From positions 2,046,001 to 2,110,000 of the forward strand of contig NZ_JACHDN010000001.1 of the NCBI RefSeq assembly GCF_014201095.1: a DNA stretch of 64,000 bases, in the 5' to 3' direction. The stretch's first letter is position 1; each line of letters opens with the position of its first letter. This DNA comes from Cellulomonas hominis (GTDB lineage: Bacteria > Actinomycetota > Actinomycetes > Actinomycetales > Cellulomonadaceae). A model generated the notes under the pieces. It was not told the origin of the DNA, ran no database searches, and saw nothing but the letters and a program-made list of their open reading frames with translations. Made by a program: the position numbers and the translations under genes. Positions 9,542 through 17,311 of this stretch are shown one piece after another.

Positions 9542-10531
9542 ATGGACTGGCTGACGCAAGCAACGACACCGGGCGAGAAGTTCGCCCTGATGTTCATCGC
9601 GATCGCGCTGTTCGTGGTCGTGATGGGGGCGATCCTCTTCCTGGTCGACCGACCGAAGCGGATCCCCCGCTGGGTGGTGGCCGCGGCGTTCGCCGGTCCC
9701 GCGCTGCTGCTGCTCGCCTACGGGTTGGTGCGGCCGGCGCTGATCACGATCCGCGACTCGTTCTACGACAAGCAGGGCGACGACTTCGTCGGCGTGGACA
9801 ACTACTCCCGCGCGCTGACCGAGGGGCAGTTCCAGGGCGTCCTGGCGAACACGGCGATCTGGGTGATCCTCGTCCCGCTCGGCTCGACGCTCATCGGGCT
9901 CGTGTACGCGGTGCTCGTGGACCGCACGCGGTACGAGAAGCTGGCGAAGGCGCTGGTCTTCATCCCGATGGCGATCTCGATGGTCGGCGCCTCGATCATC
10001 TGGAAGTTCGTCTACGAGTTCAAGCCGAACCAGCCGGGCGTGAAGCAGACCGGCCTGCTCAACCAGGTGCTGGTCTGGATCGGGCTGGAACCGCAGCAGT
10101 TCCTCATCAACTCGCCCTGGAACACCATGTTCCTCATCGTCGTCATGGTCTGGATCCAGACCGGCTTCGCGATGACGGTGCTGTCCGCGGCGATCAAGGC
10201 GATCCCGGACGACATCGTCGAGGCCGCGCGCCTCGACGGCCTGCACGGGCTGAAGATGTTCCGCTTCATCACCGTGCCGTCGATCCGGCCCGCGCTCGTC
10301 GTGGTCCTGACGACCATCGCGATCGGCACCCTGAAGGTGTTCGACATCGTCCGCACCATGACCGGCGGGCAGTTCGGCACCCAGGTGATCGCGAACGAGT
10401 TCTACACGCAGGCGTTCCGGCAGAACAACAAGGGGCTCGCCGCAGCACTCGCCGTGATCCTGTTCATCCTCGTGATCCCGATCGTCATCTACAACGTGCG
10501 CCAGCTGCGCAGGTCGGAGGAGATCCGATGA
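9542..10531 (+). CDS. Sugar ABC importer, permease 1 (AglF-like)
   Basis: A 329-aa inner-membrane subunit with about seven hydrophobic segments. It carries the EAA loop that docks the ATPase (DDIVEAARLDGLHGLKMFRFITVP). The pattern resembles MalF/AglF-type permeases of the CUT1 class; the long N-terminal loop is short compared with enteric MalF. It follows the binding protein by 87 bp and its stop overlaps the start of permease 2 (ATGA), so one operon is likely. Confidence 0.93.
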   Translation: MDWLTQATTPGEKFALMFIAIALFVVVMGAILFLVDRPKRIPRWVVAAAFAGPALLLLAYGLVRPALITIRDSFYDKQGDDFVGVDNYSRALTEGQFQGVLANTAIWVILVPLGSTLIGLVYAVLVDRTRYEKLAKALVFIPMAISMVGASIIWKFVYEFKPNQPGVKQTGLLNQVLVWIGLEPQQFLINSPWNTMFLIVVMVWIQTGFAMTVLSAAIKAIPDDIVEAARLDGLHGLKMFRFITVPSIRPALVVVLTTIAIGTLKVFDIVRTMTGGQFGTQVIANEFYTQAFRQNNKGLAAALAVILFILVIPIVIYNVRQLRRSEEIR

Positions 10532-11505
10532 CCTCGACACCCCCGCCTCCCGTGGTGCCCGTCGGCCAGGCGATCGACGAGGCCGCGTCGGGCACCGGCT
10601 CCACCTCGGTCGGCGAGCGCCGGCTCACGCGCCTCGAGCGCCGGGCGATCGCCACCAAGGGCAAGCTGTCGTCCCCGTGGGCGTCGTTCCTGGCGATCCT
10701 CATCGCGGTCCTGTGGACGATCCCGTCGATCGGCCTGCTCGTCACCTCGTTCCGGCCCGAGCTCGACATCCGCCGCTCCGGCTGGTGGACCGTCTTCGGC
10801 GACCTGTTCAGCGGCGACGCGGAGTTCACGCTCGACAACTACCAGCAGGCGCTGTTCGGGTCCGGCGCGAACCTGTCGACGTACTTCGTCAACTCGTTCG
10901 TCATCGCGATCCCGGCGGTGGTCATCCCGATCACCCTCGCGCTGCTGGCGGCGTACGCGTTCGCGTGGATCGACTTCAAGGGTCGCGAGATCCTGTTCGT
11001 CGCCGTCTTCGCGCTGCAGATCGTCCCGCTGCAGGTGGCGCTCGTGCCGCTGCTGACGGACTACGTGCAGCTCGGGGTCAACGGGTCGTTCTGGACCGTG
11101 TGGTTGTCGCACGCGATCTTCGGCCTGCCGCTGGCGATCTTCCTGCTGCACAACTTCATGAAGGACATCCCGGCCTCCCTGGTGGAGGCGGCCCGCGTCG
11201 ACGGCGCGGGGCACGTGAAGATCTTCTTCCGGGTGCTCCTGCCGCTCCTGGTCCCGGCGATCGCGGCGTTCGGCATCTTCCAGTTCCTCTGGGTCTGGAA
11301 CGACCTGCTCGTCGGCCTGACGTTCGCGTCCCCGCAGTCCCGGCCCCTGACGGTCGCGGTCGCGGAGATGGCGGGCACCCGCGGCGGCGACTGGCACGTG
11401 CTGACCGCCGGCGCGTTCATCTCGATGGTCGTGCCGCTGATCGTGTTCATCTCCCTGCAGCGGTACTTCGTGCGCGGTCTCCTCGCGGGGTCCGTGAAGG
11501 GCTGA
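10528..11505 (+). CDS. Sugar ABC importer, permease 2 (AglG-like)
   Basis: A 325-aa MalG-type subunit. An N-terminal Pro/Ala-rich cytoplasmic tail of about 45 residues precedes six membrane segments. The EAA loop is ASLVEAARVDGAGHVKIFFR. It pairs with permease 1, which its ATG overlaps. The 3' end overlaps the convergent MFS gene by 59 bp, and a strong hairpin follows at 11530-11566. Confidence 0.93.
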   Translation: MTSTPPPPVVPVGQAIDEAASGTGSTSVGERRLTRLERRAIATKGKLSSPWASFLAILIAVLWTIPSIGLLVTSFRPELDIRRSGWWTVFGDLFSGDAEFTLDNYQQALFGSGANLSTYFVNSFVIAIPAVVIPITLALLAAYAFAWIDFKGREILFVAVFALQIVPLQVALVPLLTDYVQLGVNGSFWTVWLSHAIFGLPLAIFLLHNFMKDIPASLVEAARVDGAGHVKIFFRVLLPLLVPAIAAFGIFQFLWVWNDLLVGLTFASPQSRPLTVAVAEMAGTRGGDWHVLTAGAFISMVVPLIVFISLQRYFVRGLLAGSVKG

Positions 11506-12733
11506 GCGTCGCGGCGCCCTCGGCGCGTCCGGCGCCCCGGTGCGGCAGGTCCGCGCCGGGGCGCCGTCGCGTCCGGGACCGGGCCCGGGCCTGCGCGGCC
11601 AGCAGGACCGTGGCCAGGGCCGCCACGGCCGCCGCCGGCAGGGGGAGCGCGTCGAGGCCGCGCGCGCCCACGACCGCGCTGCCCGCCGCCGCCCCGACCG
11701 CGATGCCGAGGTTGAACGTCACAGGGATCAGCGTCCCGGCCGTCGAGCGGAGCCGCGGGCCCGCGGCGCGCAGGATCGCGGTCTGCGCCAGCGGCGGGAA
11801 CGCGCCCGTCGCCAGGCCCCAGACGGCGACGACCGCCAGGTCCGCGGCGAGCGCCCCGCGGGCCGTGCCGAGCACCGCCAGCACGACCGTGACCACGCCC
11901 GCGGTGACGACCAGGGCCGGGACCGTCCGGGCGTCGGGGAGCCGGCCGACCAGCGCCGTGCCGACCGCCGAGAGCACGCCGAACGCGAGCAGCAGGCCGC
12001 TCAGGCCGCCCGGCGTGCGCGCCGCGGTGCCGGCCAGGAGCGGGGCGACGAACGTGTAGACCGCGTAGTGGCCGACCAGCAGCAGGCCGCCGAGCGCGGC
12101 GGTCACGACGACCGGGCGCAGGGCGCCGGCCGGGACGGGGTCACCGGGGGCTTCGGCGGCCGGGGGCGCCGGGCGGACCACGACGAGCACGGCCGCCGCC
12201 GCGAGCACCGATGCCGCCGCCACGCCCGCGACGCCGGCGCGCCAGCCCCAGGCCTCCGCCGCCGCGGCCGCCGCCGGCACGCCCAGCACGGTGCCGAGGG
12301 TCGCGCCGCCCAGCACCACCGCCACGGCCGGGGCCAGCCGCTCCGCCGGCACCAGCGCGGCGCTGTGCGCGTTGACCGTCGCCCACAGCAGGCCGCACGC
12401 CGCCGCGCCCACCAGCCGGGAGCCGAGCGCGACGCCGAACGTCCCCGCCACGGCCGTGACCGCGCTCGCCGCGCCGAGCACCAGCACGGCGGCGGCGATC
12501 ACGCGGCGCGAGTCGAACCGCCGGGTCAGGCGGACCAGCGGGAACGTGGCGAGCACCAGGGTGAGCGCCCACGCGGACACCAGCAGGCCGGTCCGGTCCT
12601 GCGGCACGCCGAGGTCCGCGCTCATCGCCGGCAGGACCGCCGTGGGCAGCATCTCGGCGGCGACCACCGTGAAGGTGACCGCGCCGAGGGTCAGCAGGCT
12701 CGGCCAGGGGAGTCGGTGGGTCGTCGGGTCCAT
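11447..12733 (-). CDS. MFS transporter (drug/arabinose efflux type)
   Basis: A 428-aa protein with 12 predicted membrane segments (starting LLTLGAVTFTVVAAEMLPTAVLPAM). The LVRLTRRFDSRRVI segment is the basic loop between helices 2 and 3, as in DHA1 efflux pumps such as AraJ/SotB. I chose the ATG at 12733 because the MerR-type promoter places transcription start almost on it; an ATG at 12757 would lie inside the promoter. The last 45 residues are Arg/Pro-rich and run through the neighbour's terminator and 3' end, so the tail may be unselected read-through. It is divergent from its presumed MerR activator. Confidence 0.9.
   Translation of the reverse strand: MDPTTHRLPWPSLLTLGAVTFTVVAAEMLPTAVLPAMSADLGVPQDRTGLLVSAWALTLVLATFPLVRLTRRFDSRRVIAAAVLVLGAASAVTAVAGTFGVALGSRLVGAAACGLLWATVNAHSAALVPAERLAPAVAVVLGGATLGTVLGVPAAAAAAEAWGWRAGVAGVAAASVLAAAAVLVVVRPAPPAAEAPGDPVPAGALRPVVVTAALGGLLLVGHYAVYTFVAPLLAGTAARTPGGLSGLLLAFGVLSAVGTALVGRLPDARTVPALVVTAGVVTVVLAVLGTARGALAADLAVVAVWGLATGAFPPLAQTAILRAAGPRLRSTAGTLIPVTFNLGIAVGAAAGSAVVGARGLDALPLPAAAVAALATVLLAAQARARSRTRRRPGADLPHRGAGRAEGAATLSPSRTPRGDRARSTAAGR
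11530..11566 (+). terminator. Rho-independent-type hairpin after importer operon
   Basis: CGGCGCCCCGG (11530-11540) pairs perfectly with CCGGGGCGCCG (11556-11566) across a 15-nt loop. There is no U-tract, as is usual in high-GC actinobacteria. It lies inside the 3' coding end of the convergent MFS gene. Confidence 0.6.
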
Positions 12734-12740
12734 GTCCCGG

Positions 12741-12772
12741 ACCGTAGAGTTTGACATCAGTGTGAAGGTCAA
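12741..12772 (-). promoter_or_regulatory. MerR-type long-spacer promoter of the MFS gene
   Basis: On the minus strand, TTGACC (12772-12767) and TACGGT (12746-12741) are separated by 20 bp instead of 17. The spacer contains the imperfect dyad TTCACA-CTGA-TGTCAA. Overlong spacers with a central dyad are the hallmark of promoters that MerR proteins twist open. The -10 ends 7 nt before the MFS ATG. Confidence 0.7.
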
Positions 12773-12787
12773 GAGGGGAGCACGGAC

Positions 12788-13288
12788 GTGCGGATCGGGG
12801 AGCTCGCCGAGCGCACCGGGGTGTCCACCCGGCTGCTGCGGTACTACGAGGAGCAGGGGCTGATCGCGCCGGAGCGGTCCGGCAACTCCTACCGCTCCTA
12901 CGCCGAGGCCGACGTGCCGGTGGTGCGGCGGATCGCGCTGCTCATCCGGTCCGGCGTGCCCACCCGGCTGATCCGGGCGCTGCTGGACCTCGAGCGCGCG
13001 CAGGCGACCCGGTCCGCGGCCGCGGTCGCGGAGGCGTGCCCGCGCGGTGTGGCCGAGCTGTTCGCCGCGGAGCTGCACGACCTCGAGGCGCGGATCGCCT
13101 GCCTGACGCGGAGCCGGGACACGATCCGGGACTTCCTCGCGCTGACCGAGCACGCGGCGCTGGTGCACGAGGGGGGTGCGGGGGCCGGGCCCGCCGCGCG
13201 GGCTGGTGCGGGCGCCGCCGACGGCGGGGTGCCCGACCTCGGGGTGGGCGGGCAGATCGCCGTCGCCGGGCGGGTCGGGGCGCGGTGA
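12788..13288 (+). CDS. MerR-family transcriptional regulator
   Basis: A 166-aa regulator opening with the classic MerR winged helix (MRIGELAERTGVSTRLLRYY then EEQGLI). A dimerising coiled-coil helix follows (residues ~75-120), then an Ala/Gly-rich tail. I see no clustered Cys pair in the C-terminus, so an organic ligand or drug is likelier than a metal. The GTG start has AGGGGAG upstream. It should activate the divergent MFS gene through the 20-bp-spacer promoter between them. Its stop overlaps the next gene's GTG. Confidence 0.93.
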   Translation: MRIGELAERTGVSTRLLRYYEEQGLIAPERSGNSYRSYAEADVPVVRRIALLIRSGVPTRLIRALLDLERAQATRSAAAVAEACPRGVAELFAAELHDLEARIACLTRSRDTIRDFLALTEHAALVHEGGAGAGPAARAGAGAADGGVPDLGVGGQIAVAGRVGAR

Positions 13289-14268
13289 GCGGGTCGACCA
13301 CGTCCGCGTCGTCCGCCGCCGGGGCCCCGCCCGCCGTGCCGCCCGTGCCGCCCGTGCCGGCCGGGGGCGGCGTGCTCGGGCGGGTGCCCGCGCCCGCGCT
13401 GTTCCTCGTCTCCGGGCTCGCGCAGTACGGCGGCGCGGCGCTCGCGGTCGCGCTGTTCGCGGTGGTGCCGTCGCCGACCGTCGCGTGGCTGCGGATCGCG
13501 GTCGCCGCGCTCGTGCTGCTGGCCTGGCGGCGCCCGTGGCGGGCGCGGTGGACCCGCGCGGACCTGCTCGCGGCCGCCTTGTTCGGCGTGGTGCTCGCCG
13601 CGATGAACGTGTCCTTCTACGTGGCGATCGACGTGCTGCCCCTGGGCACCGCCGTCGCGATCGAGTTCCTCGGGCCGGTCGCGGTCGCCGCGGTCACCGG
13701 GCGCACCTGGCGCGAGCGGCTCGGCATCGTCGTGGCCGCCGTGGGGGTCGTGCTGCTGGCCGGGGTCGAGCTGAGCACCGGGGGCGAGGACAGCGTGCGC
13801 GGGCTGGTGGCGATCGGGATCGCCGCGGCGTGCTGGGCGGGGTACATCCTGCTGGGGCGGCGGGTGGCGCAGGGGTCGCGGCGAGGGGACGCCGGGGCGC
13901 CCCGGCCGGACGGGATCACCTCGCTCGCGGTCGGCATGGCGGCGGGCGGGCTGGTGTTCGCGCCGTTCCTCGCCGGGTCCGCCGGTCCCGTGCTGCACGA
14001 CGCCGGGCTGGCGGCCGCGGTGCTCGGGATCGCGGTGCTGTCGTCCGTCGTGCCCTACGCGATCGAGCAGGTGGTGCTGCGGCGGGTCACGGCGGCGACG
14101 TTCGCGGTGCTGCTGGCGATGCTGCCCGCCACGGCGGCGGTCGTCGGCGCGGTCGCGCTGCGGCAGTGGCCGCACGGGTGGGAGGTCGCGGGGCTGGCAT
14201 GCGTGTCGGTCGCGATCGTGCTCACGGCCACGCGGCGCGCGCCCGCGGGTCGGGAGCGAGCCGCCTAG
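13285..14268 (+). CDS. EamA/DMT-family exporter (RhtA-like)
   Basis: A 327-aa protein with an Ala/Pro-rich N-terminus of about 30 residues and ten membrane helices arranged as two EamA repeats. It contains PLGTAVAIEFLGPVAVA, characteristic of the RhtA-type threonine/homoserine exporter branch. The GTG start overlaps the MerR stop (GTGA), so it is probably in the MerR operon. The exported substrate is unknown; amino acids or small toxic metabolites are typical. Confidence 0.9.
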   Translation: MSGSTTSASSAAGAPPAVPPVPPVPAGGGVLGRVPAPALFLVSGLAQYGGAALAVALFAVVPSPTVAWLRIAVAALVLLAWRRPWRARWTRADLLAAALFGVVLAAMNVSFYVAIDVLPLGTAVAIEFLGPVAVAAVTGRTWRERLGIVVAAVGVVLLAGVELSTGGEDSVRGLVAIGIAAACWAGYILLGRRVAQGSRRGDAGAPRPDGITSLAVGMAAGGLVFAPFLAGSAGPVLHDAGLAAAVLGIAVLSSVVPYAIEQVVLRRVTAATFAVLLAMLPATAAVVGAVALRQWPHGWEVAGLACVSVAIVLTATRRAPAGRERAA

Positions 14269-14317
14269 CCTCCCGCGGACGACCCGCGGCCCCCGGATCC
14301 TGCACCGCCAGAGATCC

Positions 14318-14370
14318 ATGGTGAAGGAAACGCTGATATCCTTCAGCAAGCGGACCCGATGGTGAAGGAA
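14318..14370 (+). promoter_or_regulatory. Repeat/dyad operator before the Fic gene
   Basis: ATGGTGAAGGAA occurs twice, at 14318-14329 and 14359-14370, 41 bp (about four DNA turns) apart. Between them, TCCTTCA at 14339-14345 is the inverted copy of TGAAGGA (14322-14328), which makes a dyad. The last copy ends 8 nt before the ATG and supplies the ribosome-binding purines. It looks like an autoregulatory operator, read by the Fic protein's own winged helix or by a partner. Confidence 0.55.
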
Positions 14371-14378
14371 GGCGACAG

Positions 14379-15590
14379 ATGGCCGCCGATGGGCCTCACG
14401 ACCGACCCTGGCCGCCGACCGGCTCCGAGGAGCGCGACTGGAACCCGGGCGAGCGCGTGCTGGCGCATCTCAGCGTCTTCGACCGGCACCGGATCCAGCG
14501 CCCCTACGCGGCGGCGACCCTGGAGCCCGTCGCCGACGCGACGGTGTCCCTGCCCCGGCAGACGCTCGCGCTGATGGAGGAGGGCACGCACGCGATCGTG
14601 CGGTTCGACGAGCACATGGCGCACCTGCCCGTGCCGATGCCGGCGGTCCTGCTGCGCACCGAGTCGGCGACCTCGTCGCAGATCGAGCACCTGACGGCGA
14701 GCGCACGCAACCTCGCGCTGGCCTCGATCGGGGTCTCCGACAAGAGGAACGCGGTGCTGGTCGCCGCCAACGTGCGCGCCATGCAAGCAGCGCTGGACAT
14801 CGACGGCCCGATCGACGAGCACCTGGTGCTCGCCGTGCACGAGGCACTGCTGGTGGACTCCGAGCCGGACATGGTCGGCCGGTTCCGCGACCAGCAGGTC
14901 TGGATCGGTGGCGGCAGCTTCTCACCCCACGGTGCGGCGTTCGTCGCTCCGCACCACGACCGTGTCCCCGCGGCGATGGCCGACCTGGTCGCCTTCTCCC
15001 GGCGCGGCGACCTCCCGGCCCTGGCACACGCCGCGATCTTCCATGCCCAGTTCGAGACGATCCACCCGTTCGAGGACGGCAACGGACGCACCGGCCGGGT
15101 GCTGCTCCAGTCGGTCCTGCGCGAGCGGGGGCTGACCCAGCACACCACCGTTCCGGTGTCGGCGGGGCTGCTGACCGACACGGACGGGTACTTCCGCGCG
15201 CTCACGGCCTACCGCGAGGGCGACGTGGCGCCGATCGTCGAGCAGGTCGCACGGGCGGCGATGTCCGCGACCGTCAACGGACGCATCCTCGCCGGCGAGA
15301 TCTCCGCGGTTCGCGAGGACTGGACGAGCAGGATCCGCGCGCGCCAGGGAGCGGCGGCGTGGCTCCTCGCCGACCGGCTGTTCACTCAGCCGGTGGTCAA
15401 CGCCGACTGGGCGCGTGACGCCGTCGGGCTGTCCGACCGCACCGCACGCAACGCGATCGACACGCTGGTCAGCGCGGGCGTGCTCGCCGAGTTCAGCGCG
15501 GCCAGGCGCAACCGCGTGTGGCAGGCCAAGGACGTGCTCGCGGCGATGGACGCCTTCGCGGATCGGGCCGGCCGCCGCAGCACCGGATGA
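14379..15590 (+). CDS. Fic-family protein AMPylase with C-terminal winged helix
   Basis: A 403-aa stand-alone Fic protein (class II layout). The catalytic motif H229-PFEDGNGRTG-R240 matches HPFx(D/E)GNGRxxR fully, so transfer of AMP from ATP to a protein hydroxyl is expected. The N-terminal inhibitory helix carries S99-SQI-E103-H104; the consensus (S/T)xxxE(G/N) has G or N where this has His. The C-terminal ~70 residues (NADWARDAVGLSDRTARNAI) form a winged helix. No antitoxin gene lies next to it. The target is unknown. Confidence 0.93.
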   Translation: MAADGPHDRPWPPTGSEERDWNPGERVLAHLSVFDRHRIQRPYAAATLEPVADATVSLPRQTLALMEEGTHAIVRFDEHMAHLPVPMPAVLLRTESATSSQIEHLTASARNLALASIGVSDKRNAVLVAANVRAMQAALDIDGPIDEHLVLAVHEALLVDSEPDMVGRFRDQQVWIGGGSFSPHGAAFVAPHHDRVPAAMADLVAFSRRGDLPALAHAAIFHAQFETIHPFEDGNGRTGRVLLQSVLRERGLTQHTTVPVSAGLLTDTDGYFRALTAYREGDVAPIVEQVARAAMSATVNGRILAGEISAVREDWTSRIRARQGAAAWLLADRLFTQPVVNADWARDAVGLSDRTARNAIDTLVSAGVLAEFSAARRNRVWQAKDVLAAMDAFADRAGRRSTG

Positions 15591-15608
15591 CTGCCACGGG
15601 AGCCGGAT

Positions 15609-16151
15609 CTAGAGGTACTGGCCCGGCCCCTGCTCCGGGTGCGGGTGGGCCGCGCCGGGCGCTCCCGGGGCGCCCGGGGGCATCGCGTGGCCGCCCGGCA
15701 GGGCGCGGCGCATCTGCGTGAGCTGCGCCTGGGCCGCCATCTGCTGCGCGACCAGGGCCGTCTGGATGCCGTGGAACAGTCCCTCGAGCCACCCCACGAG
15801 CTGCGCCTGCGCGATCCGCAGCTCCGCGTCGCTGGGGGTCTGCTCGTCCGCGAACGGCAGCGTGATCCGGTGCAGCTCCTCGATGAGCTCGGGGGACAGG
15901 CCGTCCTCGAGCTCGTGCAGGGAGCGCTCGTGCACCTCGGCGAGGCGGGCGCGGGCGGCCTCGTCGAGCGGGGCGCTGCGCACCTCCTCGAGGAGCTGCT
16001 TGATCATCGTGCCGATCCGCATCACCTTCGCGGGCTGGCCGACCGCGGACGACGGGTCGGCGGCGTCGGCCCCCTCGGCCCCCTCGGGCGCGGTCTCGTC
16101 GCCGACCACCACGATGCGCGGGACCCGGTCCCCGGTGCTGGACTCGCTCAT
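15609..16151 (-). CDS. bpa: Bacterial proteasome activator Bpa (PafE)
   Basis: A 180-aa ATP-independent activator that forms a ring on the 20S proteasome. Helical core residues include MIKQLLEEVRSAPLDEAARA and LVGWLEGLFHGIQTALVAQQ. The protein ends exactly in GQYL, the established C-terminal motif that docks into the proteasome alpha-ring. The ATG at 16151 is preferred: GAGAGG lies 9 nt before it, whereas the same purines directly abut the alternative ATG at 16160. It implies that this organism has a proteasome, which is not in the window. Confidence 0.95.
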   Translation of the reverse strand: MSESSTGDRVPRIVVVGDETAPEGAEGADAADPSSAVGQPAKVMRIGTMIKQLLEEVRSAPLDEAARARLAEVHERSLHELEDGLSPELIEELHRITLPFADEQTPSDAELRIAQAQLVGWLEGLFHGIQTALVAQQMAAQAQLTQMRRALPGGHAMPPGAPGAPGAAHPHPEQGPGQYL

Positions 16152-16178
16152 GCGCGCCATCCTCTCGCGTCGGCCCGG

Positions 16179-17162
16179 TCAGGGCACCAGCAGCAGCTTG
16201 CCGAACACGTCGCCGGAGTCGAGCAGCCGGTGCGCGTCACCGGCCCGGTCCAGGGGGAGCCGGGCGTGCACGACCGGGCGGAGCCGGCCGTCCGCGAGCA
16301 TCGGCCAGGCGCCGGCCCGCACGTCCGCGACGATCCGGGCCTTCTCGTCCAGCGGCCGGGCCCGCAGGGTGGTGCCGATGACGCTCGCGCGGCGGGCCAT
16401 CAGCAGGCCGAGGTCGAGCTCGCCGCGGCTGCCGCGCTGGGTGCCGATGACGACCAGCCGCCCGCCGGTCGCGAGGGCCGCGAGGTTGGTGGCCAGCCCG
16501 CCGGCGCCCAGCACGTCCAGCACCACGTCCGCGCCGCGCCCGCCGGTGGCGGCCCGCACCGCGGCGGCGACGTCCTCGGACCGGTGGTCGACGACGACCC
16601 GCGCGCCGAGCTCCCGGCACCGCGCCGCCCGCTCCGGGCCGCCCGCCGTGGCGACGACGTCCGCACCGAGCGCCGCGGCGAGCTGCACCGCGACCGAGCC
16701 GACGCCGCCGGAACCGCCCTGGACCAGCACCGTCTCCCCGGCGCGCAGCCGTCCGGCGTCCACGAGGTTCGACCAGGCGGTGCACACGGCCTCCGGCAGC
16801 CCGGCCGCGTCCACCAGGTCCACGCCGTCCGGCACCGGCAGCAGGAGGGCGGCCGGCACCACCGCGAGCGTCGCGTAACCGCCGCCGGGCAGCAGGGCCG
16901 CGACGCGCGCGCCGAGCGGCCACGCGGCGGCGTCCGCGCCGGGGCCGTGGCCCGCGACGACACCGGAGACCTCCAGCCCGGGCCAGCCCGGCGCGCCGGG
17001 CGGCGGCGGGTAGCGGCCCTCGCGCTGGAGGAGGTCGGCCCGGTTGACACCGGCCGCGGCGACCCGGACCAGCACCTCGCCGGGCCCGGGCTCCGGGTCC
17101 GGCCGCTCGCCGGTCCGCAGCCGCTCGGGACCGCCCGGCTCCGGGACCTCGATCACGCGCAC
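16179..17162 (-). CDS. NAD(P)H:quinone oxidoreductase, zinc-less MDR family
   Basis: A 327-aa medium-chain reductase of the PIG3/QOR type. It has a GroES-like N-terminal fold (GVNRADLLQREGRYPPPPGA) and the nucleotide-binding loop VQGGSGGVGSVAVQLAAALG. The catalytic zinc ligands of alcohol dehydrogenases are absent, as normal for this branch. It probably reduces quinones or enals with NADPH. It may be co-transcribed with bpa, 27 bp downstream. Confidence 0.92.
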   Translation of the reverse strand: MRVIEVPEPGGPERLRTGERPDPEPGPGEVLVRVAAAGVNRADLLQREGRYPPPPGAPGWPGLEVSGVVAGHGPGADAAAWPLGARVAALLPGGGYATLAVVPAALLLPVPDGVDLVDAAGLPEAVCTAWSNLVDAGRLRAGETVLVQGGSGGVGSVAVQLAAALGADVVATAGGPERAARCRELGARVVVDHRSEDVAAAVRAATGGRGADVVLDVLGAGGLATNLAALATGGRLVVIGTQRGSRGELDLGLLMARRASVIGTTLRARPLDEKARIVADVRAGAWPMLADGRLRPVVHARLPLDRAGDAHRLLDSGDVFGKLLLVP

Positions 17163-17311
17163 CCGGCGAGCCTACGCACGGTCCCGGGGCGGTGCGACGG
17201 GATGAATCCGCCGGTTGCCCTCATGTCGGGCGGAGGTCGCGCCGATGGAACTCGGACGGGAGCCCTCGCGCGGCTGCCGCAGGGGTGTCCAGGATCGGGA
17301 GGCAGGTCGAC

